Origin: RI-153 sp041391225
Lineage (GTDB): Bacteria; Chloroflexota; Anaerolineae; Caldilineales; Caldilineaceae
NCBI GenBank assembly: GCA_041391225.1
Contig: JAWKOL010000020.1
Location: 62,001 to 126,000, forward strand
Direction of reading: 5' to 3'
Length of the DNA stretch: 64,000 nt
The position numbers were made by a program, and so were the translations under genes. The notes under the pieces are model-generated. The model ran no database searches. It had not been told where the DNA came from and saw only the letters and a program-made list of their open reading frames with translations. This document shows, one piece after another, positions 55,304-63,884 of the stretch (its first letter is position 1; every line of letters starts with the position of its first letter).

Positions 55304-56211
55304 GTTTCGATGATCAAGCAGCGCCCATGAACGGTATAGAGGGAATCCCAATGATCGAAGAAATCCGCCCGATCCAGCCCGATGCGACACTGTTTCCCGG
55401 TGCGCAGTTGACAATGGTGACGACGTCCATCGCCGCTGGGAACACGAACGGGCAGCTGTGGCGCGCCGCCGACGCCGACGCTGACACTGACCGACACGAG
55501 CAGATCTACCTGCTCTGGGATCAGGGAAACAACGTCTTCTACCTGGCTGGGGGCGCCAGCCCCGATGCGATTCGGACAATGGCAGCGCAGATCGATGGTG
55601 CGATCCGCCAAGCAGCCTTGCAACAGAGGTTGATCTACTTCAAAATCCACCCACTCACCCCTGCGTTGGCGGCGGCGATCCCCGATCTGTTTCACAACAT
55701 CCCACTACACGAGATGCACAAACGATTCTACCGATTTGAGCAGGAGGCCGCGCCCGTGTTGTCCGCGGCTGTGGACGGCGTCCATTACCGGCGCATCGAT
55801 GCCGCCTTCCTGGGCGAGCAGCATGGAAATATCGAGGCTGTTCGGGGCGAAGTTGCCTGGATGTGGGCGTCGCCGGCGGCGTTTCAGGCGCACGGTTTCG
55901 GGTCCGCGGCGCTGGTGGGCGATGTGATCGTGTGCTGGTGTACGGCGGAATACGTCAGCGCGCGGATGTGTGGTATCGGCATTGAGACAGTGCCCGAATT
56001 CCAGGGGAAGGGCATCGCCACCGCCACTGCCGCACACTTCGTCGGCGAATGCCTGCGCCGCGGCATCGTCCCCCACTGGGAGTGCGATGGGCAGAACGTG
56101 GGATCTGTGCGCGTGGCTGAGAAGGTGGGATTTCAGATCTTACAGAAATCACGCGTTTGGGGTGGAAATTTTCAGAACAACGGAGGAAAACATGCCGAGA
56201 CCAACGAGTAA
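55300..56211 (+). CDS. GNAT family N-acetyltransferase
   Basis: Up to 303 residues; internal Met at 55327 or 55351 (MIEEIRPIQPDATLFP) may be the real start. The N-terminal half is poorly conserved. The C-terminal half has the GNAT acetyl-CoA loop GIGIETVPEFQGKGIATATA, followed by HWECDGQNVGSVRVAEKVGF, as in RimJ/RimL-like enzymes. Substrate unknown. Its 3' end overlaps the next gene by 20 bp. Confidence 0.72.
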   Translation: MSFDDQAAPMNGIEGIPMIEEIRPIQPDATLFPGAQLTMVTTSIAAGNTNGQLWRAADADADTDRHEQIYLLWDQGNNVFYLAGGASPDAIRTMAAQIDGAIRQAALQQRLIYFKIHPLTPALAAAIPDLFHNIPLHEMHKRFYRFEQEAAPVLSAAVDGVHYRRIDAAFLGEQHGNIEAVRGEVAWMWASPAAFQAHGFGSAALVGDVIVCWCTAEYVSARMCGIGIETVPEFQGKGIATATAAHFVGECLRRGIVPHWECDGQNVGSVRVAEKVGFQILQKSRVWGGNFQNNGGKHAETNE

Positions 56212-56696
56212 ATCTGATCTCCTGAGCGCCATCGACAAGGAACATGGCGCGCTGCAAGCGGAATTGAGCAAGCTCTCGCCTGAGCAGATGACCATGCCCG
56301 ATGTGGTGGGGAGCTGGTCGGTGAAAGATGTGGTGGCTCATCTGGTGGAATGGCACGACATGGTGCTGAGTTGGTATCGCAACCGGCCTGAACGGGGAGA
56401 CGCCCGCCATCCCTGCCCCCGGCTACAAGTGGAATCAGCTGCCGGCGCTCAACCAGATGATCTACGAGAAGCATCGCCACCGGCCGCTGGGCGAGGTGAC
56501 GGCTGACTTTCAGCGGTCGCACATAGAAACGCTGGCGTTGATCCAATCACTTTCCAACGAAGACCTGTTCACGGCTGGTCGCTTCACTTGGACGAAAACG
56601 AACACACTGGGCGCTTACTTTGTCTCCAACACGAGCAGCCACTATCTTTGGGCGCGCAAGGAGATCCGCAAAGGGCTGAAAGCGAGATTGGCGTAG
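56192..56696 (+). CDS. ClbS/DfsB family four-helix-bundle protein (one frameshift near 56400)
   Basis: About 168 residues after repair. GGAGGAAAAC before ATG 56192. MPRPTSKSDLLSAIDKEHGA, SWSVKDVVAHLVEWHDMVLS and WYRNRPERGE, then, after a slip near 56398-56405, AIPAPGYKWNQLPALNQMIY and ANTSSHYLWARKEIRK-like ending (NTSSHYLWARKEIRKGLKA). This is the ClbS/DfsB (DUF1706) layout. ClbS hydrolyses colibactin in E. coli, but most members are uncharacterised. Confidence 0.78.
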
Positions 56697-56799
56697 AGCA
56701 CTTCTTGAAAACACTCTGATGGGTATCGGCGTCGCCTTGGCCGTCGTGGACATGTACCAACGAGCCAGGCACGCTTGAGCCAAGGTGATGCAGAAGAAT

Positions 56800-56865
56800 T
56801 GTGGACACAGATTGGGGGAAACACGGATCAGAAAAGATCCGCGTTTCCCCCAATCCGTGTCCACA
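56800..56865. repeat. Hairpin repeat family R4
   Basis: 30-nt arms (start TGTGGACACAGATTGGGGG, end CAATCCGTGTCCACA) with two mismatches around an AGAAAA loop. The same family is at 16955-17024. It lies between convergent genes and may act as a terminator. Confidence 0.8.
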
Positions 56866-56889
56866 GTCATTTCTGGGTAGGAATGACAT

Positions 56890-57546
56890 CTACTCGCCAA
56901 CGCGCTTCGCTACCACCACCACGCGGTGTGTGTTGTCGTCTTCGGGCCAGCAACTGACCAGGGTAAGGCGGTCATCGTCGAAAGATTGGATCCACTGCGC
57001 GTTGTTGATGCGCTGTTCGTAGGGAGCGAACTTCTCTTCGAGCACCATCACCTCTTCCACGGTGTAGGTGAACTCCTGTCCGCCCGCCCAGACGACGGCC
57101 TCGTCGCCGGGCTGCATGGTGTAGAGTTTGCGGAAAACGGCCCCACGAATGTTGTTGTGCCCACTGACGACGACGTTGCCACCTTCGCCGGGATGCGCAC
57201 TGTTCTTGTGCCAGCCCGCAGCGTAGTCGGCCACTTCCCATTCGCTGGTCTGTGTGCCGTCTGCCTGTTGCACCAGGTGCCATCCGATGGGGATCACGTC
57301 GGTTTCAAGGTTGATGGAGGGTAGCACCAGGCGCACCGGCGCGCTGGTAGAACTCCCCAGCGATGGACGCCCCAGCGGCGGCCCGCCTTCGGCCACAGCC
57401 AGGACTCCGTCCTCGCCGGCGGGGAGCGCATTGGGCAGATCCGAGGACGCACTATCCTGCGCCGCGGTGGTGCTACACCCGGCGAGGACGAACACGCCCA
57501 GCAGTAACATCACAATCCAGCGCAATCGATTGATCTTCTGCATCAT
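56890..57546 (-). CDS. Lipid-anchored sortase-family transpeptidase
   Basis: 218 residues. Lipoprotein signal (IVMLLLGVFVLAGCST) rather than the usual uncleaved anchor. The sortase domain has RLVLPSINLETDVIPIGWHL, catalytic His in VVVSGHNNIRGAVF, catalytic Cys in LTLVSCWPEDD and Arg in NTHRVVVVAKR. Class E/D-like by the SCWP motif. No LPXTG-type substrate is obvious in the window. Followed downstream (3') by palindrome R4. Confidence 0.85.
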   Translation of the reverse strand: MMQKINRLRWIVMLLLGVFVLAGCSTTAAQDSASSDLPNALPAGEDGVLAVAEGGPPLGRPSLGSSTSAPVRLVLPSINLETDVIPIGWHLVQQADGTQTSEWEVADYAAGWHKNSAHPGEGGNVVVSGHNNIRGAVFRKLYTMQPGDEAVVWAGGQEFTYTVEEVMVLEEKFAPYEQRINNAQWIQSFDDDRLTLVSCWPEDDNTHRVVVVAKRVGE

Positions 57547-57565
57547 CTACAACCTCATCTCACAT

Positions 57566-58234
57566 TCAGGTATTCTTCTCAGCATAGATGCCGCGATACT
57601 CCACCGGCAGCAACTCGGCCAAGGACAGCATGATCTGCTCTGTTTGCTTCTCTAGATCGTCCACCGACCAGCGACCAGACGGCAATTCGATGATCTCCCC
57701 AAAGCGCACGCAGACAGGCACGCGACGCAGGCGTCGCCAATAGTCGAAGCACCTTTCCTGCCCGTAGGCCACCACCGGCAGGATCGCCGCCGGGGCGCGT
57801 GTGGCCAGGTAGGCCAGGCCGGTGTGCCCTTCACCCAGGCTGCCGTCGCGGCTGCGTGTCCCCTCCGGCGCCAGCGCCAGCACGCCGCCCGCCTTGAGCA
57901 CCGTCAACGCCCGGCTCAGCGCCCGCCGATCCGGCGTCCCCCGCGCCACAAAGATGGCATTGCCGAACGTGGTCAAGATCCACCCAAACAGGTGACCCAC
58001 CCACTTGTCCGCGGCAAAGGGGACGGTGCGCCGGTGGACGAACATCAGCAGCACCGGCACGTCGAGCACGTGCAGGTGATTGGGTGCCAGGATGAACGCG
58101 CCCTGCGTGGGGATACGTTCCTGGCCTTCCACCTGCACCCGCGCCAGGACACGCATCACCACGGTCACGAATCCGCGAAAAAGCTGCTGCAAGAAGGTCC
58201 ACCTGCTGTAGTCGAGTTGGCTGTAGTCGGTCAT
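57566..58234 (-). CDS. plsC: 1-acyl-sn-glycerol-3-phosphate acyltransferase (PlsC family)
   Basis: 222 residues. The acyltransferase motif is NHLHVLDVP (HX4D), followed by FGNAIFVARGTPDRR and LALAPEGTRSRDGSLGEGHT (the EGTR block). Makes phosphatidic acid or acylates a related acceptor at the inner membrane. Sits between the LysM lipoprotein and sortase genes on the same strand. Confidence 0.88.
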   Translation of the reverse strand: MTDYSQLDYSRWTFLQQLFRGFVTVVMRVLARVQVEGQERIPTQGAFILAPNHLHVLDVPVLLMFVHRRTVPFAADKWVGHLFGWILTTFGNAIFVARGTPDRRALSRALTVLKAGGVLALAPEGTRSRDGSLGEGHTGLAYLATRAPAAILPVVAYGQERCFDYWRRLRRVPVCVRFGEIIELPSGRWSVDDLEKQTEQIMLSLAELLPVEYRGIYAEKNT

Positions 58235-58258
58235 GTGGGTGATTCGTGGATCAATAAA

Positions 58259-59275
58259 TTACGGTTGCTCGCTCAGTCGACGTCCTTGGGCGCCGGCTTC
58301 GACGCGGGCGACAGGGCCGCCCACCGGCGCCAGGATGGCCGTGAAGGTGGTTTCGCCGCCGAGCGGCACTACGTTGTGCTCCGGTACAACTTGTCGCATG
58401 GCGATCACCCGGTCCAACGAATCGTAGGCGGTGACCACCACTTGCACGCTTACCGCTTCTTCGGGGCCGATGTTGCGCACTGTCCCTGTGACGGTGTAGG
58501 ACGCATACCGCTCTCCTTCGGCGCTGATGTTTTCCACCACGAGATCGCGGTAGTAGCTGCCCACAAACGCAGGGACGGCGCTGATCGGGAAGGCGCGGTA
58601 GCGGGCAAAGCGCCCCGGCGCCTCGCCAAAGAGAATCGCAAACGGCGCAGTCTGCCCCACGTCCACCAGATCCAGGGCCACAAGGCCGGAAGCGCGGCCA
58701 ATCTCCTGGTCCGCGTCATCGAGCAAGGTGACGGCGACGCGCACCTGTTCCAACGCCATGCCGCTGTCGTTCATCACCTCACCCAGCGCCCACAGCCCGC
58801 CGATGTTGGTCTGGCTGAAGTAGACATTCTGTACCGTGATGGGGATCGGCGTCGGCGTGGGTGTGGCATTGGCGATATCCTCTTCCTCTTCTTCGGGGCT
58901 GGGGATAATCAGTTGTTGCCCCACCTGCAAAGTACGCGGATCGAGGATACCGTTGGCATCTTGCAGCGCGGCCACGGTGAGATCGTATTGCTGTGCGATG
59001 GCGAGCAAGCTGTCGCCGGGCTGAATTTGGTAGATCACGGGCGTGGGCGTCACCGTGGGCGTGGGGGTAGGCGCAGGCGTGTACGGCGCCGGTGTCGCTG
59101 TGGGCGGCAGCGTGGGGAGCGCCACAATTTCGATGGTTGGCGTGGCAGTCGGCTGCGGCGTCGGCGTCGGCGTGATGATCTGCCCACAGCCACCCAGCAG
59201 CCACACAGCCATCACCGTCATCCCCAGCAGCAGCCAATCGATTCGTCGTGTCACAGGCGTTGAACTCGTTGTCAT
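58259..59275 (-). CDS. LysM-domain lipoprotein with TP-rich linker
   Basis: 338 residues from ATG 59275 (MTTSSTPVTRRIDWLLLG, then VMAVWLLGGCGQ lipobox); longer in-frame starts would run into repeat sequence. A Thr/Pro-rich linker (PTPTPQPTATPTIEI) is followed by a LysM repeat, YQIQPGDSLLAIAQQYDL with LQVGQQLIIPSP. After a second TP-rich stretch comes a FxLYD-like beta domain: VYFSQTNIGGLWALGEVMND. It probably binds peptidoglycan at the cell surface. Confidence 0.83.
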   Translation of the reverse strand: MTTSSTPVTRRIDWLLLGMTVMAVWLLGGCGQIITPTPTPQPTATPTIEIVALPTLPPTATPAPYTPAPTPTPTVTPTPVIYQIQPGDSLLAIAQQYDLTVAALQDANGILDPRTLQVGQQLIIPSPEEEEEDIANATPTPTPIPITVQNVYFSQTNIGGLWALGEVMNDSGMALEQVRVAVTLLDDADQEIGRASGLVALDLVDVGQTAPFAILFGEAPGRFARYRAFPISAVPAFVGSYYRDLVVENISAEGERYASYTVTGTVRNIGPEEAVSVQVVVTAYDSLDRVIAMRQVVPEHNVVPLGGETTFTAILAPVGGPVARVEAGAQGRRLSEQP

Positions 59276-59323
59276 AGATGCACCGAGTTTGGAGTATAAC
59301 ATAGAACGGGTGATTGCGTGGTG

Positions 59324-59446
59324 CGTAGTGCGTAGTGCGTGTACTGGCAGAGTAAATGATTTCTGAATTGGCATCCACTTTGTCTACCAAACTTGATGCC
59401 AATTCCACATTCGCAAACTCTACTGGTACACGCACTACGCACTACG
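59324..59446. repeat. 123-bp hairpin carrying the pentapeptide gene stop codon
   Basis: Perfect 21-bp outer arms, left 59324-59344 (begins CGTAGTGCGTAGTGCG) and right 59426-59446. An inner pair GAATTGGCATC / GATGCCAATTC lies at 59365-59375 and 59395-59405. The right arm encodes the last residues (IRSA) and TAG stop of the pentapeptide-repeat gene. Confidence 0.85.
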
Positions 59447-60001
59447 TATCTCCGGCAACCGCGTCGTCTCCGTGATCCGCGCCACTTTCAATTGCGCTGG
59501 CGTTATCTTCGCATCCGTCAGATCCGCGCCGTCGAAGTTGGCGTTGGTGAGATCAGCCAGGAAGAGATTGGCGCCGACCAGATTGGCGCCTGTGAGGTCG
59601 GCGTCGACGAGATCCACGGCGCTGAGGTTGGCGCAGAGCAAATATGTGCCGCGTAGATCGGCGCGCGACAGATCCGCGGCCACGAAATGCGACCAGGCCA
59701 GATTGGCGCGCGGCAGGACGATGTCCACCAGATTGGCGCCGTTGAGCGCGATCAAGGGGCGCAGTGGCGGCGATCCTTCGTGGACGTGGTTGCCGATCAG
59801 GTTCGCTTCGTAGAGGAATTGGAGCGCCAACCCCTTGGCGTGGCCGTCCATCTGGTTGAGGGCGACAAAAAGGTGAGCGCGCGCCAGCGCCCGCAGTGGA
59901 TCACTGCCGGGCGTGCGGTGCAGGTTGTGGTTCGCCACCAGATCGGAGATGGCGGTTTTGAAGTCGCGTAGGATGTCACGCAAGGCAAGTCCTCCGGGCA
60001 A
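59435..60001 (-). CDS. Pentapeptide-repeat protein
   Basis: 188 residues. The first 95 are helical (ALRDILRDFKTAISDLVANH, AHLFVALNQMDGHAKGLALQ). From about residue 95 a run of A(D/N)Lxx repeats (ANLVDIVLPRANLAWSHFVA, ADLVDADLTGANLVGANLF and following) forms a right-handed quadrilateral beta helix. Function of such proteins varies and none can be assigned. The extreme C-terminus comes from a palindromic repeat. Confidence 0.82.
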   Translation of the reverse strand: MPGGLALRDILRDFKTAISDLVANHNLHRTPGSDPLRALARAHLFVALNQMDGHAKGLALQFLYEANLIGNHVHEGSPPLRPLIALNGANLVDIVLPRANLAWSHFVAADLSRADLRGTYLLCANLSAVDLVDADLTGANLVGANLFLADLTNANFDGADLTDAKITPAQLKVARITETTRLPEIRSA

Positions 60002-60005
60002 GCAA

Positions 60006-60108
60006 TGACTCTACTGCAAAAAGGTCGCTCATGCGCAAAAGTCCGACTTCTCTCAGGAGGGGAGCAACCGCAAACCACACAGAAGTCGGACTTTTCGCAG
60101 TGGAGTCA
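60006..60108. repeat. Palindromic repeat family R2, full copy
   Basis: Outer arms TGACTCTACTGC and GCAGTGGAGTCA; inner arms AAAAGTCCGACTTCT and AGAAGTCGGACTTTT. Partial copies at 1-69 and 16920-16952. It is followed 3 bp later by an R3 copy. Confidence 0.85.
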
Positions 60109-60111
60109 GCA

Positions 60112-60197
60112 ATAGAACGCGGATTGAGCAGATCAAAGCGGATAAAGGTCAGAAAAATCTGCTCAGATCCGCTCAATCCGCTCGATCCGCGTTCTAT
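60112..60197. repeat. Palindromic repeat family R3, copy 2
   Basis: Arms begin ATAGAACGCGGATTGAGC and end CGATCCGCGTTCTAT. On the minus strand the right arm supplies the TAG stop of the dppC-like gene (60194-60196), as R3 copy 1 does for mscS. Confidence 0.85.
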
Positions 60198-61054
60198 CTC
60201 TGCAGATCACTCAGTCCGTCCCCGATCAAATTCACCGAAAGCACGATCAAAAAGATCCCCAACCCTGGAAAAAGACCAATCCACCAGCCCACGCGCATGA
60301 AGCTCTGGCCTGCGTTGAGCATGGCCCCCCACTCCGGTGACGGCGGCTGCGCGCCCAATCCAAGGAAGCTCAGCGCCGCGCCTTCGAGGATCGCCCCACC
60401 CACGCCCAGCGTCAACAACGCCAGCAGCGGGCGACTGATGTTGGGCAGAATATGCCGAAACAGGATGCGCCTGTTCGTCGCCCCCACCACCTGCGCCGCT
60501 TCCACGTAGACTTCCTGGCGCGCCGACAGCACCGATCCCCGCGCCATGCGTAGAAAGGACGGGATCAGCGCGATCCCCACGGCGATGATCGTGTTGCCCA
60601 CGCCTGTCCCCAACACACTCACCACCACCATCGCCAGCAGAATGCCCGGGAAGGCCAGCAGCACCTCGGCCACCCACGAGAAGAAGGCGTCGAGCAGCCC
60701 CCCGTAGTAACCGGCCAGCGCGCCGCAGATCACCCCCACCACAGCGCCAAGCAACGCAGCGCTCAGCCCCACGCTCAGCGAAATGCGCCCCCCGTAGAGG
60801 AAGCGCGTCCACACATCGCGGCCCAGGTTGTCGCGGCCCATCAACGCGTCGATGCTGGGCGGCGTCAACGCGGCGCTGGGGCTGACTTTGAGCGGATCGA
60901 GGTCGGTGAGCCACGGCGCAGCGAGGACCATCCCCGCCAGCACAACGAAGATCACCAGCCCCACCACTGCCGCAGGGCGTTGCAGCAACCGCGCCCCCCA
61001 ACCAGGACGGCGCCGCGCCGCGATCTGTTCGGCAGCAGACGAAGAAACACTCAT
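60194..61054 (-). CDS. dppC: Peptide/nickel ABC transporter permease (DppC-like)
   Basis: 286 residues, about six helices. Typical OppC_N start (LLQRPAAVVGLVIFVVLAGM), the ALMGRDNLGRDVWTRFLYGG motif of DppC/OppC and the EAA loop EAAQVVGATNRRILFRHILP. Overlaps the upstream dppB-like gene by 4 bp. Confidence 0.9.
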   Translation of the reverse strand: MSVSSSAAEQIAARRRPGWGARLLQRPAAVVGLVIFVVLAGMVLAAPWLTDLDPLKVSPSAALTPPSIDALMGRDNLGRDVWTRFLYGGRISLSVGLSAALLGAVVGVICGALAGYYGGLLDAFFSWVAEVLLAFPGILLAMVVVSVLGTGVGNTIIAVGIALIPSFLRMARGSVLSARQEVYVEAAQVVGATNRRILFRHILPNISRPLLALLTLGVGGAILEGAALSFLGLGAQPPSPEWGAMLNAGQSFMRVGWWIGLFPGLGIFLIVLSVNLIGDGLSDLQR

Positions 61055-61977
61055 CGCAGGCGAATCCGGGGATCGAGCCAGGCGTAGGCCAGATCGGTGA
61101 GGGTGTTGATGAGGACGTAGGCCGTCGCCGTGACGAGAACGACGCCCTGCACCAGGGGATAGTCGCGGTTGTTGATGGCGGTGACGGCCAACCGCCCCAG
61201 CCCCTGACGTGCGAAGACCGTCTCTACCACAATCGCGCCCACGAGCAGAAAGCCCACTTGCAGCCCCAATAGCGTCACCACGGGGATCAGCGCGTTGGGC
61301 AGAGCATGGCGCACCACAACGATGTGCTCACGCAGCCCTTTCGCCCGCGCCAGGACGATGTAGAGCCGACCGAACTGTTCCGTCAAACTTGCGCGCACGA
61401 TGCGGGCGATGACGCCTGCCTCGGCCACGCCCAACGTCAGCGCGGGCAGGATCAGGCCACGCCAATCGCCGCGACTCGATGTGCTGGGCAGCCAGCCCAA
61501 TTGCACCGAGAAGAAGAAGATCAGGAGCATCCCCAGCCAGAAACTGGGGACGGAGATACTGCCTACCGCCAGCAGCGTCACCGCGGAATCGATCCAGCGG
61601 CCGCGCCACACGGCAGCGGCAATGCCTGCCGAAAAGCCCAGCACCAACGCAATCGACAGCGCCGCCGCCGCCAGTTGCAGCGTGCTGGGCAACTGCTGGC
61701 CGATCAACGCCGTCACCGGTTGATCGTTGCGGATCGACGTTCCCAGATCACCGCGCGCGGCGGCGCCCAGGTAGCGGGCGTACTGCACCGGCAGCGGATC
61801 GTCCAGCCCCAGTTGGGCGCGCAGTTCCGCGGCCTGGGCGCCGGAGATAGCCTGCCGCCCCAACATGGCGGCGACAGGATCTCCAGGCACCAGGTGCAGG
61901 ATCGAGAATGTGAGCAGCGACGCGCCCAGCAACACCGCCAACGACGTGAGCAGGCGGCGGGCAAGGTAACTCCCCAT
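61051..61977 (-). CDS. dppB: Peptide/nickel ABC transporter permease (DppB-like)
   Basis: 308 residues. Starts MGSYLARRLLTSLAVLLGAS with the FSILHLVPGDPVAAMLG motif. The EAA loop RAKGLREHIVVVRHALPNAL and C-terminal LVQGVVLVTATAYVLINTLT, DLAYAWLDPRIRL are diagnostic. It abuts the binding protein gene and overlaps dppC. No ATPase genes (dppD/F) are present in the window. Confidence 0.91.
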   Translation of the reverse strand: MGSYLARRLLTSLAVLLGASLLTFSILHLVPGDPVAAMLGRQAISGAQAAELRAQLGLDDPLPVQYARYLGAAARGDLGTSIRNDQPVTALIGQQLPSTLQLAAAALSIALVLGFSAGIAAAVWRGRWIDSAVTLLAVGSISVPSFWLGMLLIFFFSVQLGWLPSTSSRGDWRGLILPALTLGVAEAGVIARIVRASLTEQFGRLYIVLARAKGLREHIVVVRHALPNALIPVVTLLGLQVGFLLVGAIVVETVFARQGLGRLAVTAINNRDYPLVQGVVLVTATAYVLINTLTDLAYAWLDPRIRLR

Positions 61978-63615
61978 CTACTGAGCCAGCCAGACCTCTT
62001 GGAGGTACGGATAACCTTCGGCGTCGAAACGCCAGCCCTGAACCGCGGGCGTCATCAGCATCACGCGGTCGTAGTTGTGGACAGGCAGCGCCAGCGCGTT
62101 TTCCATGATGATCTGCTGCGCCTGGGCGTAGAGATCGGCGCGGGCGTCGCGATCCAGTTCGCTGGCCGCGGCGTTGAGCGCGTTGTCCAGGTCATCGCTG
62201 CGGAAGCGGGCGAAGGCTGAGCCGCCATCGATGTTGGCCGAGTTGTACACAATGTTAAGCACGCCGGGATCGCTGCTCGTCCAGCCCATGTTGACCATGT
62301 TGTGGTTGCCCGCGCCGGCGAACTCGAAGACACCGGCGTCGTCCATCGTCATGATCTCCACCTCGAAGCCGGCTTCGGTAAGGTAGGCGGCCAGCAGTTC
62401 CATGAAGGCGCTTTCGTAGGCGGGGATGGCGGGGTAGGCAATGTGCAGCTTCTCGCCGTCCTTTTCGCGGATACCGTCACCGTCGCTATCCACCCAACCG
62501 GCCTCTTCCAGCAGCGCCTGCGCCTGGGCCAGATCGGGCTGGTAGAGCGCGGCAGCGTCGGGGTTGTAGCCGAAAGTAGACGGCGAAAGCACGTTGTGCG
62601 AGGCGGATTGCAGCCCGGCGAAGGCCACGCCCACCAGCTCCTCCTGGTTGACGGCGTAGATCATGGCCTGGCGCACGGCGAGATCGTCGGTGGGGGCGAG
62701 TTCGGCGTTGAGCATCATGTGCGAGGGCATCCCAGGCGCGGTGAAAGTCGCCACATTGAACGTCCCATCGGCGATCAGCGGCGATGCTTCCTGCGCGGCG
62801 GGATCTTCCACCACCTGCGCCTCGCCTGCTTCGAGGGCGCTCAGGCGCGCAGCCTGATCTGGCAGAACACGGAAGGTGACCCCGTCGAGCAACGTTGCAC
62901 CGTCATTCGTGGCGAAATCCGGCGCCCAGGCGTAGTCGGGGTTGCGGGCCAGCGTGATGTGATCCTGGGGCGCCCACTCCACGAAGACGAAAGGACCGCT
63001 GCCCACGGGGTTCTGGGCAAGATCTTCGGCGGCGGGGGAGGGGATGCCCAGCCACGGCTGGCTCAGGTCTTCGAGGAAGCGCGGCTTGGGCGCGGCGAAG
63101 GTGACGGTCACTGTGTAGTCGTCCACGGCCACGGCGTCGGCGAAGTCGGCCAGTGCGGTCTGCGCTGCCGAGAAGTCGGTGATGGCCTGGATGCGCTGGA
63201 AGGCGTTGAGCACGGCGGCGGCGTTGAATGCTTCGCCGTCGTGGAAGGTGACGTCCTGGCGCAGGGTGAAGGTGAATTCCGTACCTTCGTCATTGACGGT
63301 CCACTCGGTGGCCAGGCCGGGGTGCAGCGAACCGTCGGGGGCCATGGTCACCAGGGTGTCGAAGATGCTCATCAGCACCAGGCGTTCGGCAATGTAGAAG
63401 GCAGCGGACGGATCGAGGGTCACCGGCTCGGTGGCCAGCCCCAGGACGAGAGATCCGCCGGTCATGGGGCCAGTGGGTGACGTGTCGGCGGGTGACGCGT
63501 CGGTGGGTGCGCTTGTTTCACCCGGGGCGGTCGGCGCAGCAGCAGGGGCGCAGGCGGCGAAGACGAAGAGTGCAACCGTCGCCACAAGAAACAGTCGGTA
63601 TCGGTTCCAGTGCAT
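61978..63615 (-). CDS. dppA: Peptide ABC transporter substrate-binding lipoprotein (DppA/OppA-like)
   Basis: 545 residues from ATG 63615, chosen because AAAGGA lies upstream and the lipobox (LFVFAACAP) follows directly; ATG 63636 would add seven residues. SBP_bac_5 fold: GLATEPVTLDPSAAFYIAER, FTLRQDVTFHDGEAFNAAAV, RVLPDQAARLSALEAGEAQV. Binds oligopeptides or a similar ligand outside the membrane. First gene of the minus-strand importer operon. Confidence 0.9.
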   Translation of the reverse strand: MHWNRYRLFLVATVALFVFAACAPAAAPTAPGETSAPTDASPADTSPTGPMTGGSLVLGLATEPVTLDPSAAFYIAERLVLMSIFDTLVTMAPDGSLHPGLATEWTVNDEGTEFTFTLRQDVTFHDGEAFNAAAVLNAFQRIQAITDFSAAQTALADFADAVAVDDYTVTVTFAAPKPRFLEDLSQPWLGIPSPAAEDLAQNPVGSGPFVFVEWAPQDHITLARNPDYAWAPDFATNDGATLLDGVTFRVLPDQAARLSALEAGEAQVVEDPAAQEASPLIADGTFNVATFTAPGMPSHMMLNAELAPTDDLAVRQAMIYAVNQEELVGVAFAGLQSASHNVLSPSTFGYNPDAAALYQPDLAQAQALLEEAGWVDSDGDGIREKDGEKLHIAYPAIPAYESAFMELLAAYLTEAGFEVEIMTMDDAGVFEFAGAGNHNMVNMGWTSSDPGVLNIVYNSANIDGGSAFARFRSDDLDNALNAAASELDRDARADLYAQAQQIIMENALALPVHNYDRVMLMTPAVQGWRFDAEGYPYLQEVWLAQ

Positions 63616-63737
63616 GGCAAGATGTCCTTTCGACATGAATCAGGATGGTGGAGGAGACTTGCATCAGCCCAACCACGAAAAAAAGCCATCTGTGGGAGCA
63701 GATGGCTTCTTTCGCAAACTGTCAATGTACTTTCAGG

Positions 63738-63809
<72 letters not shown>

Positions 63810-63884
63810 TCGATATTTCAATACTAGCACTCAGCGCTGCTTCTGTCAAATTTAGCGGCTACCGAGCAGGTGTACTTCATGGCA

